Below are positions 42,009 to 49,953 of a stretch of 59,710 nt of DNA, piece by piece. The DNA comes from an uncultured Micrococcales bacterium (GTDB lineage Bacteria; Actinomycetota; Actinomycetes; Actinomycetales; Microbacteriaceae). The stretch is taken from the NCBI GenBank assembly GCA_903922825.1, contig CAIXVE010000018.1:1-59710 (forward strand). The letters run 5' to 3'. Each line of letters starts with the position of its first letter. The first letter of the stretch is position 1. The notes under the pieces were generated by a model that made no database searches, was not told the origin of the DNA, and saw only the letters and a list, made by a program, of their open reading frames with translations. The position numbers were made by a program, and so were the translations under genes.

Positions 42009-43478
42009 ATGGCTGAAAATGAGATAGAACAAAATGATGAGGTCGTCCAACGCATCCTCAAGCGCGATGCTCGTGCTCAAGCTCTAGGAGTCCCGGATCA
42101 AATTCCAAATGAATTTGATGGTGATCAGCAAGACCTAGCTGATCGTGCAGCGCTGCAGAGAGTACCTGGACTTTCGACTCAGCTTCAAGACATCACTGAG
42201 GTTGAATACCGCGAACTTCAACTTGAGAAAGTTGTGTTGATAGGCATCTGGGGTGAGAACTCTCAGATTGAGGCAGAGAACTCACTGCACGAACTTATGG
42301 CGCTCGCAGAAACCGCAGGTGCTCAAGTTTTAGATGGTTTGCTGCAGCGAAGATATCATCCCGATCCAGCAACCTACCTGGGTAAAGGTAAGGCTCAGGA
42401 ACTTAAAGACTTAGTTCAAGCGCTAGGCGCAGACACAGTTGTTGCTGACACTGAATTAGCACCATCACAACGACGTTCTCTGGAAGATGTTGTCAAGGTG
42501 AAAGTTATTGACCGAACCGCAATCATTCTTGAAATATTCGCTCAACATGCAAAATCTCGTGAGGGTAAAGCCCAGGTCGAGTTAGCTCAACTTGAGTATT
42601 TGTTGCCACGCCTTCGTGGTTGGGGTGAGTCTATGTCTCGTCAAGCCGGTGGTCGCGCCGCTGGAGGTGAAGGTATTGGTTCTCGAGGTCCAGGTGAAAC
42701 CAAGATTGAGCTTGACCGTAGGCGAATAAATACCCGCATGGCAAAGCTTCGCAAACAAATAGTAGCTATGAAACCAGCTCGTGAAACTAAAAGAGCAAAC
42801 AGAAACCGAACACAGATTCCTAGCGTTGCAATAGCTGGCTACACAAACGCAGGTAAATCTTCTCTGCTGAACAGGCTTACTTCCGCCGGAGTGCTAGTTC
42901 AGAATGCTCTCTTCGCAACGCTTGATCCGACTGTTCGTCACTATAAGACGCCGGACGGTAGGGAATACACACTGTCTGACACCGTTGGGTTTGTGAGAAA
43001 TCTTCCGCATCAATTAGTTGAAGCGTTTAGGTCAACGTTGGAAGAAATCGGGGATAGCGACCTGATTTTGCATGTTGTTGACGCATCACATCCAGATCCT
43101 GGCTCTCAGATTGAAACAGTTAGAAAAGTAATCTCTGAAGTAGATGCCCATGATGTGAGGGAGATTATTGTGTTCAACAAGGTGGACCTAGTTGATCAAA
43201 CAACCATCGTGGCACTGCGTTCGCTTGCGCCAAGTTCTATTTTTGTTTCAAGTAGAACGGGAGAAGGATTCGATGAGCTGCAAAAAGTTATTGCAGAAAA
43301 TTTGCCTCGACCAAATGTTTTCGTTAAAGCTCTTGTTCCATACAACAGGGGAGAACTTGTTTCTAGGATGCATTTGAACTCTGAAATTCAAAAACTTGAA
43401 TACAAAGAAGATGGAACTTATGTTGAAGCTTTAGTCAGGGAAGATCTAGCTGCAGAGCTGAAACCTTATCTGGTTTAG
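42009..43478 (+). CDS. hflX: GTPase HflX
   Basis: RYHPDPATYLGKGKAQEL, GPGETKIELDRRRI, AIAGYTNAGKSSLLNRLT. Confidence 0.96.
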   Translation: MAENEIEQNDEVVQRILKRDARAQALGVPDQIPNEFDGDQQDLADRAALQRVPGLSTQLQDITEVEYRELQLEKVVLIGIWGENSQIEAENSLHELMALAETAGAQVLDGLLQRRYHPDPATYLGKGKAQELKDLVQALGADTVVADTELAPSQRRSLEDVVKVKVIDRTAIILEIFAQHAKSREGKAQVELAQLEYLLPRLRGWGESMSRQAGGRAAGGEGIGSRGPGETKIELDRRRINTRMAKLRKQIVAMKPARETKRANRNRTQIPSVAIAGYTNAGKSSLLNRLTSAGVLVQNALFATLDPTVRHYKTPDGREYTLSDTVGFVRNLPHQLVEAFRSTLEEIGDSDLILHVVDASHPDPGSQIETVRKVISEVDAHDVREIIVFNKVDLVDQTTIVALRSLAPSSIFVSSRTGEGFDELQKVIAENLPRPNVFVKALVPYNRGELVSRMHLNSEIQKLEYKEDGTYVEALVREDLAAELKPYLV

Positions 43479-44128
43479 ACCTTACGTAAAACAGTTACGA
43501 CTTTACCCATAATCTTTGCGTGCGTTCCATCAATAGGCTCGAATGCGCTGTTGCGAGGAAGCAACCAAGTCTTACCATCTCGTTGTCTGAAAGCTTTAAC
43601 CGTTGCTTCACCGTCAAGCTCTGCTGCAACTATGTCCCCGGTGTCTGCATTGTTTTGTTTACGAACCACAACCCAGTCGCCATCGCAGATTTGGGCATCA
43701 ATCATCGATTCTCCGACTACCTTGAGCATAAAGAGTTCACCGGAACCGACGAGATCAAGTGGAAGAGGGTAGTAGCCGTCTACATTTTCTTCAGCGGTGA
43801 GAGGGATACCGGCTGCAATTCGACCAACCATTGGTATAACAACCGAAGCAGATCTAGGAGCGGCGTTTTCGGATGCAGGTGAATCATCCCAGTCGTCTAT
43901 GTTGATCAGAATCTCGGTATTGCGAGAAGTGTTGCCTTCGCGACGGATGTAACCCTTTTCCTCGAGGTTCTCAAGCTGATAGGCGATGCTCGCTACTGAA
44001 CTGAGTCCAACTTTTTCGGCGATTTCACGCATCGACGGAATTATGCCTCGGTGAGCTTTGCTCTGCATGATCACCTGGAGGATTGCAGTCTGGATTTCGG
44101 TTAGTGAGTCAGAGGAGCGCTTAGCCAT
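43475..44128 (-). CDS. lexA: LexA repressor
   Basis: HTH MREIAEKVGLSSVASIAYQLENLEEKGYIRR; catalytic Ser GESMIDAQICDGD; Lys region. Confidence 0.96.
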   Translation of the reverse strand: MAKRSSDSLTEIQTAILQVIMQSKAHRGIIPSMREIAEKVGLSSVASIAYQLENLEEKGYIRREGNTSRNTEILINIDDWDDSPASENAAPRSASVVIPMVGRIAAGIPLTAEENVDGYYPLPLDLVGSGELFMLKVVGESMIDAQICDGDWVVVRKQNNADTGDIVAAELDGEATVKAFRQRDGKTWLLPRNSAFEPIDGTHAKIMGKVVTVLRKV

Positions 44129-44311
44129 GTCTGCCTTTCCGCTCCTAGGAAGTAGTCCATAAGAAGCAAATGTCGGTGGTTCCTACTTGAATAGCTCAAG
44201 AGGTAACTATCGCAAATCTATTCGGTTTTCTTTCAAAAATCAAACACATTTACGAGAAAAAACTCAAAATGATTGACAATTTTGTTCAAATAGGCGTAAT
44301 CTTGTTCGTAT

Positions 44312-44327
44312 TAGAACAAATGTTCGA
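44312..44327 (+). promoter_or_regulatory. LexA (SOS) box in the lexA / LysM-protein divergent region
   Basis: TAGAACAAATGTTCGA, one mismatch to TCGAAC-N4-GTTCGA, downstream of TTGACA(44273)-N18-TAATCT(44297). Confidence 0.85.
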
Positions 44328-44341
44328 AGAAAGGTACTCAG

Positions 44342-44749
44342 ATGTCAGCTCAAATCATTGAATTCCCAATGGACAGAGTAAAGCCAGTAAGTGCTTCGAT
44401 AGCGAGAACTTCTCGCCAGGTTAGGTACGAGAATCAGGCAGCGCCTCGGGTGAACTATTTCCGCGTTGCTATGTTCTGGCTGGTTGTTTTGGGTTTGATC
44501 TACGCGATGCTTTCTTCTACTTTTGGTGCTGGGCAATCAGCTCAGGCCACAAACACTAGTCCTGTCGCAAGTCAGTCCGGCCACTTCAAATACGTGACTG
44601 TCATGCAAGGAGACACGATGTGGAGTCTTGCGAGCCGCTATGCACCAGATCGTGACTCTTGGAGTTTCATTTCTGATGTTATGGCTCTAAATAACCTAAG
44701 TGACAGCTTGCTTAGCCCTGGTCAAAGATTAGCTTTACCTAAGAACTAG
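44342..44749 (+). CDS. Single-TM LysM-domain protein (candidate SOS cell-division regulator, YneA/DivS/ChiZ-like)
   Basis: TM segment, then LysM domain (VTVMQGDTMWSLASRYAPDRDSWSFISDVMALNNLSDSLLSPGQRLALP); divergent from lexA. Confidence 0.85.
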   Translation: MSAQIIEFPMDRVKPVSASIARTSRQVRYENQAAPRVNYFRVAMFWLVVLGLIYAMLSSTFGAGQSAQATNTSPVASQSGHFKYVTVMQGDTMWSLASRYAPDRDSWSFISDVMALNNLSDSLLSPGQRLALPKN

Positions 44750-44817
44750 CTTCAGGTTTCGGCTTCGAGCGATGGGATAATTGAACAATTCCCTCTTTTG
44801 AGATTTAGGTGGACCTC

Positions 44818-45546
44818 ATGGCCAATCAGCTTCAGTTGCTTCCAGCAATTGATATCTCAAACGGAAGTTCTGTTCGGCTTAGCCAGAACAAAATTGATAA
44901 AAACATCGAATACGGTTCCCCTCTCGAAGTGGCTCAGGATTTTGTTAATCAAGGGGCAAGTTGGATTCATTTAGTTGACTTGGATCAGGCTTTTGGAAGT
45001 GGCGACAACCGCATCTTGATCTCGGAAGTTATTGAAACCCAGAAGAACGTGAAAATTCAACTTTCAGGTGGAATAAAGAACCAAGAAACATTGGACTTTG
45101 CGGTCTCGAGTGGAGCAGAAAGATTCAATCTGAGTACTGGAGCCTTGATTGATTTGGATTGGGTGGCGAAAGTTATATCAGAGCACGGATCACGTGCGGT
45201 TATCGGTCTTGATGTTTTGGGTGATGAGCTAGTGGCAAGAGGGGAAACTGTCCAAGCAGGGAAGATCTTTGAAGTCTTAGATAAATTAGAGTCTTTCGGA
45301 GCCCAAAGATATTTGGTCACAGACGTTAGCAAAGACGGAATGCTTCTTGGTCCGAACATTGAATTATTGAAGGCTGTTCTCGACAAAACTGAAAAGCCTG
45401 TTTTAGCTTCTGGCGGAGTATCTTCATTGCAGGATATCGAGGAACTCAAAGCGTTGGTTTCGTTGGGTCTTGAAGGCTTGGTGCTCGGTAAGGCTTTGTA
45501 TGAAGGTAATTTCACACTTACCCAGGCTTTGGAAATTGCTGGCTAA
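44818..45546 (+). CDS. hisA: HisA/PriA-type phosphoribosyl isomerase
   Basis: LLPAIDISNGSSVRL, WIHLVDLDQAFG, LSGGI, VTDVSKDGMLLGPN, ASGGVSSL, GKALYEG. Confidence 0.88.
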   Translation: MANQLQLLPAIDISNGSSVRLSQNKIDKNIEYGSPLEVAQDFVNQGASWIHLVDLDQAFGSGDNRILISEVIETQKNVKIQLSGGIKNQETLDFAVSSGAERFNLSTGALIDLDWVAKVISEHGSRAVIGLDVLGDELVARGETVQAGKIFEVLDKLESFGAQRYLVTDVSKDGMLLGPNIELLKAVLDKTEKPVLASGGVSSLQDIEELKALVSLGLEGLVLGKALYEGNFTLTQALEIAG

Positions 45547-46313
45547 TGTCTGAACGGTCCGAGTTCACTGACTCAGCAGGAGTGCCTTGGGAGGGCCGCA
45601 ACTTTTCGGAGAATAAGTTCGCTTCCGACAATGGTTTAGCGGATGAGAGACTCATGGAAGCAATTATTAGATTCCAATCAGGCGTTGGACTCCCTGAACA
45701 AGTTATGGAAGCTTTCGCTCAGGCACGCCTTTTGATTCCTTTGATTGCAAACCTTGGTGAAAGTGGAGAAGGCGCTCATGGTCTAACCGAAGATAAGAGC
45801 GCTGAACTGTCAATTGTGACGGTAAGAACGCCTGATGGGCAAACCGCATTACCGATTTTTAGTTCCGTTGAGGCCATGAACAATTGGAATTCACAAGCAC
45901 GCCCGGTCCCAAATTATGGACGTCAAGTGGCTTTTGCAGCGGCTAGCGAAGGGAACACTCGCATTGTTTTAGACCCTATGGCACCTTCCGAGTTCGTGAT
46001 TAGAAGACCGGGAATCGCTCATCTCGCTCAAGGCTTTGAATGGATTTCTCCCGATAGGCATCCAGAAGTTGCTGAGATTATTCAATTTGAGTTAGGGAAG
46101 TTCGACATAGTCGATAGCTTTGCTCTGGTTTCTGGAGATCCTGAGTATCGACTTCGTGGCCAGGAACTAGTTATTGAGCTTTATCTTGAAGAAGGTTTGT
46201 CTCAGGACAGACTTAGAACCTTTGAAGAAGAATTCTTTGGAAATATTTCGAGAAGTGAAAAATTCATTGAGCTGGTGGATTCAGTAGCTGTGAAGTTTTC
46301 GACTGCTAGCTAA
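45546..46313 (+). CDS. SseB family protein
   Basis: VRTPDGQTALPIFSSVEAMNNW and VLDPMAPSEFVIRRP; usual hisA neighbour in actinobacteria. Confidence 0.82.
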   Translation: MSERSEFTDSAGVPWEGRNFSENKFASDNGLADERLMEAIIRFQSGVGLPEQVMEAFAQARLLIPLIANLGESGEGAHGLTEDKSAELSIVTVRTPDGQTALPIFSSVEAMNNWNSQARPVPNYGRQVAFAAASEGNTRIVLDPMAPSEFVIRRPGIAHLAQGFEWISPDRHPEVAEIIQFELGKFDIVDSFALVSGDPEYRLRGQELVIELYLEEGLSQDRLRTFEEEFFGNISRSEKFIELVDSVAVKFSTAS

Positions 46314-46641
46314 CCGGTCCTGTGTATTTTTCGCCAGGTCCTTGACCGGGAGTATCTTTTATCACTGATGCTTCTCGGAACGCCAATTGAAGGCTACGTA
46401 GGCCATCTCTAAGCGGTCTGGCATGGTGATCGCCAATCTCTGCAGCGCTTGCAGTAACAAGCCCTGCAAGAGCATTAATTAGCTTTCGAGCTTCATCAAG
46501 GTCGCCCTTATAGCCTGATTCGGCTAGTCCAACCTGAACAGCAGCAGCACTCATCAGGTGAACAGCAGTTGCGGTGATGACTTCAACAGCAGGAACTTCT
46601 TCGAGTTCTCTTAGAGCTCGGGTTTCTTCGTTTTCGGTCAT
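46306..46641 (-). CDS. DUF1844 family protein
   Basis: AVHLMSAAAVQVGLAE...DLDEARKLINALAGLV; conserved upstream neighbour of infC. Confidence 0.85.
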   Translation of the reverse strand: MTENEETRALRELEEVPAVEVITATAVHLMSAAAVQVGLAESGYKGDLDEARKLINALAGLVTASAAEIGDHHARPLRDGLRSLQLAFREASVIKDTPGQGPGEKYTGPVS

Positions 46642-46731
46642 TCGGGGGCTTCCTTTTTCTATTGATTCTCTGCTAGGCTAGCCTACGGCTCTGTTGACTT
46701 AGGTCAGCAGTCAGAAGTGGATTCATTTCCC

Positions 46732-46765
46732 ACCCGCGATCACCGATTTCTTTAGGTGGCCGGGT
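46732..46765 (+). other. Nested hairpin in infC leader region
   Basis: ACCCG-cgat-CACC-gatttcttta-GGTG-gc-CGGGT. Confidence 0.55.
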
Positions 46766-46851
46766 AAAGCTTTGAACTTACGTTCTGCGCGTCGACAAGC
46801 AAATGCTTGTGCTGATGTGGCCATCTTAGTCACGTCTAAAGGAGTAAGCAG

Positions 46852-47430
46852 ATCAGCGATCCGCGTATAAATGAACGAATCCGTGTTCCTGAGGTTCGAC
46901 TCGTCGGCCTTAACGGTGAGCAGCTTGGCATTGTCAAAACAGACATGGCTTTGCGTATGGCTCAGGAAGCCGACCTTGATTTAGTTGAAGTTTCGCCTAA
47001 CTCAGAACCACCGGTTTGCAAACTTATGGATTTCGGTAAGTTCAAATACGAAGCTGCCCAGAAGGTTCGTGAAGCAAGAAAGAATCAGACCAACACTGTT
47101 GTGAAGACAGTCAAGTTCGGTTTGAAGATTGAAGGCCATGACTTTGGAACTAAAAAGGGTCAGATCGAGAAATTCCTTAAAGCCGGTGACAAGGTTCGTG
47201 TTGTAGTCACATTCAGAGGTCGAGAGCAGTCTCGTCCTGAGATGGGTGTGAAGCTATTGCAAAGAGTTGCAGAGGAAGTAACCGAATTCGGTTCCGTTGA
47301 GTCATCACCATCTGTTGATGGTAAGGGATTGGTTATGGTTATCGCTCCACTGAGAAACAAGGCTGATGCTAAAGCTGATGCGAAGCGAAGTGCTGAGCGT
47401 CAACCTAAAGCAGAAGCATCAGAAGAATAA
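46852..47430 (+). CDS. infC: Translation initiation factor IF-3, apparent ATC start codon
   Basis: Conserved (I)SDPRINERIRVPEVRLVGLNGEQLGIVKTDMAL is open from the in-frame stop at 46837, with no ATG/GTG/TTG/CTG before 46945; AAAGGAG 7-8 nt before ATC 46852. Confidence 0.92.
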   Translation: MSDPRINERIRVPEVRLVGLNGEQLGIVKTDMALRMAQEADLDLVEVSPNSEPPVCKLMDFGKFKYEAAQKVREARKNQTNTVVKTVKFGLKIEGHDFGTKKGQIEKFLKAGDKVRVVVTFRGREQSRPEMGVKLLQRVAEEVTEFGSVESSPSVDGKGLVMVIAPLRNKADAKADAKRSAERQPKAEASEE

Positions 47431-47477
47431 AGAATTCTGCAGTTGAATCTGCAGATTAGATAAACAGGAGAGCAGTT

Positions 47478-47672
47478 ATGCCAAAGCAGAAGACCCACTC
47501 TGGCGCTAAGAAGCGTTTTCGTTTCACCGGAAGCGGCAAGTTGATGAAGCAACAGATCAACATGCGTCACAACCTAGAACACAAGTCATCTCGACGTACT
47601 CGTCGTTTGAACCAGGATCAGGTTGTCAGTGCAGCTGACTTCAAGACCATCAAGAAGCAGCTCGGACACTAA
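47478..47672 (+). CDS. rpmI: 50S ribosomal protein L35
   Basis: [22 protein letters not shown]. Confidence 0.97.
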   Translation: MPKQKTHSGAKKRFRFTGSGKLMKQQINMRHNLEHKSSRRTRRLNQDQVVSAADFKTIKKQLGH

Positions 47673-47696
47673 GTAAAAGACTTTTAGGAGAAAACA

Positions 47697-48080
47697 ATGG
47701 CAAGAGTAAAAAACGCAGTAAACGCTTTGAAGAAGCGTCGTACCGCACTAGAGCGCGCCAAGGGTTACCGTGGACAGCGTTCACGTTTGTACCGCATGGC
47801 AAAGCAGCAGGTTCTGCACTCACTTGTTTATGCATACAACGACCGTCGCGACAAGAAGGGTAACTTCCGTCGTCTATGGATTCAGCGTATTAACGCCGCT
47901 TCACGCGCTAACGGACTTACCTACAACCGTCTAATCCAGGGGCTAAACCTGGCTGGTGTTGGTGTTGACCGTCGTATCTTGGCTGACCTTGCAGTTAACG
48001 AACCTAAAGCTTTTGCTTCTTTGGTTGCCACTGCTAAAGCTGCACTTCCTGCTGACACTTCAGCCCCAAAGGTTAAGTAA
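47697..48080 (+). CDS. rplT: 50S ribosomal protein L20
   Basis: [39 protein letters not shown]. Confidence 0.98.
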   Translation: MARVKNAVNALKKRRTALERAKGYRGQRSRLYRMAKQQVLHSLVYAYNDRRDKKGNFRRLWIQRINAASRANGLTYNRLIQGLNLAGVGVDRRILADLAVNEPKAFASLVATAKAALPADTSAPKVK

Positions 48081-48087
48081 GTAGAAC

Positions 48088-48882
48088 GTGTTAACTGATC
48101 CCAAGGCCAGTAAGGTTCGCGGGGTTGCCAAGTTAGTTAAGAAAGATGCCCGGGCTGAGACCGGGCTCTTTCTGCTTGAAGGACCGCAAGGTTTTAGCGA
48201 GGCGCTCGATCGACCAAAACTAATCCTCGAAGCTTTTGCTACCGAGGAGGCCTTGGCTCGCCATAAAGAACTGTTTGAAAAAGCTGAAGCTCTTCGAATC
48301 AATGTTCAATTGGTAAGTGACAGTGTGCTGGCTGCTTTATCAGATACCAATACTCCTCAAGGGGTGGTTGCAGTTTGTGAGCAATTCGATGTCTCTCTTG
48401 AGAGCATTCTCGAAACGAAGCCAACTCTGGTTGCCGTGCTATCTCAAATCAGGGATCCAGGTAATGCTGGAACTGTCTTGCGTGCAGCTGATGCGGCTGG
48501 TGCTGATGCGGTTATTTTCACTTCTGGAAGTGTTGATATCTATAACCCGAAGGTTGTTCGCTCAACTACAGGTTCGATGTTTCATTTGCCATTCGCTGTT
48601 GATGTTGATGTCAATGAAGCTATTGCTTTACTAAAGTCTGCGGGAATCCAAGTCCTTGCCGCTGATGCCGGGGGTGCAGTTCTTAATGAGCTGGCTTCAA
48701 GCGGTGAACTTAAGAAGCCAACCGCTTGGCTTTTTGGCAATGAAGCATGGGGCTTTGAACCTGAGCTCTTAGCCCAGGCAGATAAGGTCGTCGCAGTTCC
48801 AATCTATGGCGCTGCGGAGTCTCTAAACCTTGCAACTGCAGCCAGTGTGTGTTTATACATGAGTGCATTCGCTCAGAACTAA
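48088..48882 (+). CDS. TrmH/SpoU family RNA methyltransferase (GTG start)
   Basis: LSQIRDPGNAGTVLRAADAAGADAVIF, LFGNEAWG, VPIYGAAESLNLATAASVCLY. Confidence 0.93.
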   Translation: MLTDPKASKVRGVAKLVKKDARAETGLFLLEGPQGFSEALDRPKLILEAFATEEALARHKELFEKAEALRINVQLVSDSVLAALSDTNTPQGVVAVCEQFDVSLESILETKPTLVAVLSQIRDPGNAGTVLRAADAAGADAVIFTSGSVDIYNPKVVRSTTGSMFHLPFAVDVDVNEAIALLKSAGIQVLAADAGGAVLNELASSGELKKPTAWLFGNEAWGFEPELLAQADKVVAVPIYGAAESLNLATAASVCLYMSAFAQN

Positions 48883-48912
48883 TTCAACTTCGAAAGATAT
48901 ACTTAGAATCAA

Positions 48913-49953
48913 ATGTCAGAACATAAGGAAATCTCAAAACCTGTCGTTGACGGGATAGTTTCTGACGCGCTCGCCAAGATTCAAGCAACTACAGATTTGG
49001 CTGAGCTTAAGGCGGTTAAGCCTCAAACTATCGGAGAAGGGTCTGCATTTGCATCTCTAAGCTCAAGTCTGGGAAAGCTTCCGGCAGATCAAAAAGCTAC
49101 AGCCGGAAAGCTTATTACTGAAGCTCGAGTTTTACTCAACCAAGCCTTCACCGAACGTGAAGCTGAGTTCTATAGCGTTGAGCAACAGGCGAAACTCGAA
49201 GCCGAACGAGTAGACATCACGGCAGCACCTCTAACTCAAGTATTTGGTGCTAGGCATCCACTTTCTTTATTGCAGGATGAGATTTCAGACATCTTCGTTG
49301 GCATGGGTTGGGAAATTGCGGAAGGACCTGAAGTTGAGAGTGAATGGTTCAACTTTGATGCGTTGAACTTTGATGCAGATCATCCAGCGCGCGCGATGCA
49401 GGACACTTTCTTCATTGAACCTGTTGAGCAACACCTTGTGCTTAGAACACACACTTCGCCGGTTCAGGTTCGTTCGCTCTTAGAACGTGATCTTCCGGTT
49501 TATGTTTTATGTCCTGGTCGAGTTTTTAGAACTGATGAACTTGATGCCACGCACACACCAGTCTTCCACCAGGTTGAAGGGCTAGCGGTTGATAAAGGTT
49601 TGACCATGGCAGATCTAAAGGGAACTTTGGAGCACTTTGCTCGAATTATGTTTGGCGATGATGCCAAGATTCGTCTTCGTCCTTCTTTCTTCCCTTTTAC
49701 TGAACCTTCAGCTGAGTTAGATGTTTGGCACCCTGGTGCTAAAGGTGGAGCTCGTTGGGTTGAGTGGGGTGGCTGTGGCATGGTGAACCCTAACGTTTTG
49801 AAAGCAGCAGGTGTTGATCCTGAGGTTTACACAGGTTTTGCTTTCGGTATGGGTATCGAAAGAACTTTGATGTTCCGCAACGATGTTATAGACATGCACG
49901 ACATGGTTGAAGCAGACGTTAGATTCTCACAGCAGTTCGGTGGTGTTCTGTAA
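48913..49953 (+). CDS. pheS: Phenylalanyl-tRNA synthetase alpha subunit
   Basis: GMGWEIAEGPEVESEWFNFDALNFDADHPARAMQDTFF, FFPFTEPSAELDV, GMGIERTLM. Confidence 0.97.
   Translation: MSEHKEISKPVVDGIVSDALAKIQATTDLAELKAVKPQTIGEGSAFASLSSSLGKLPADQKATAGKLITEARVLLNQAFTEREAEFYSVEQQAKLEAERVDITAAPLTQVFGARHPLSLLQDEISDIFVGMGWEIAEGPEVESEWFNFDALNFDADHPARAMQDTFFIEPVEQHLVLRTHTSPVQVRSLLERDLPVYVLCPGRVFRTDELDATHTPVFHQVEGLAVDKGLTMADLKGTLEHFARIMFGDDAKIRLRPSFFPFTEPSAELDVWHPGAKGGARWVEWGGCGMVNPNVLKAAGVDPEVYTGFAFGMGIERTLMFRNDVIDMHDMVEADVRFSQQFGGVL

Noticed and set aside
45057-45515. 152-aa antisense ORF within hisA
   Set aside because: Shadow ORF of a well-supported CDS
46700-46860. Possible tRNA in the infC upstream region
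   Set aside because: No cloverleaf, T-loop GGTTCRA or acceptor pairing found; better explained as a leader
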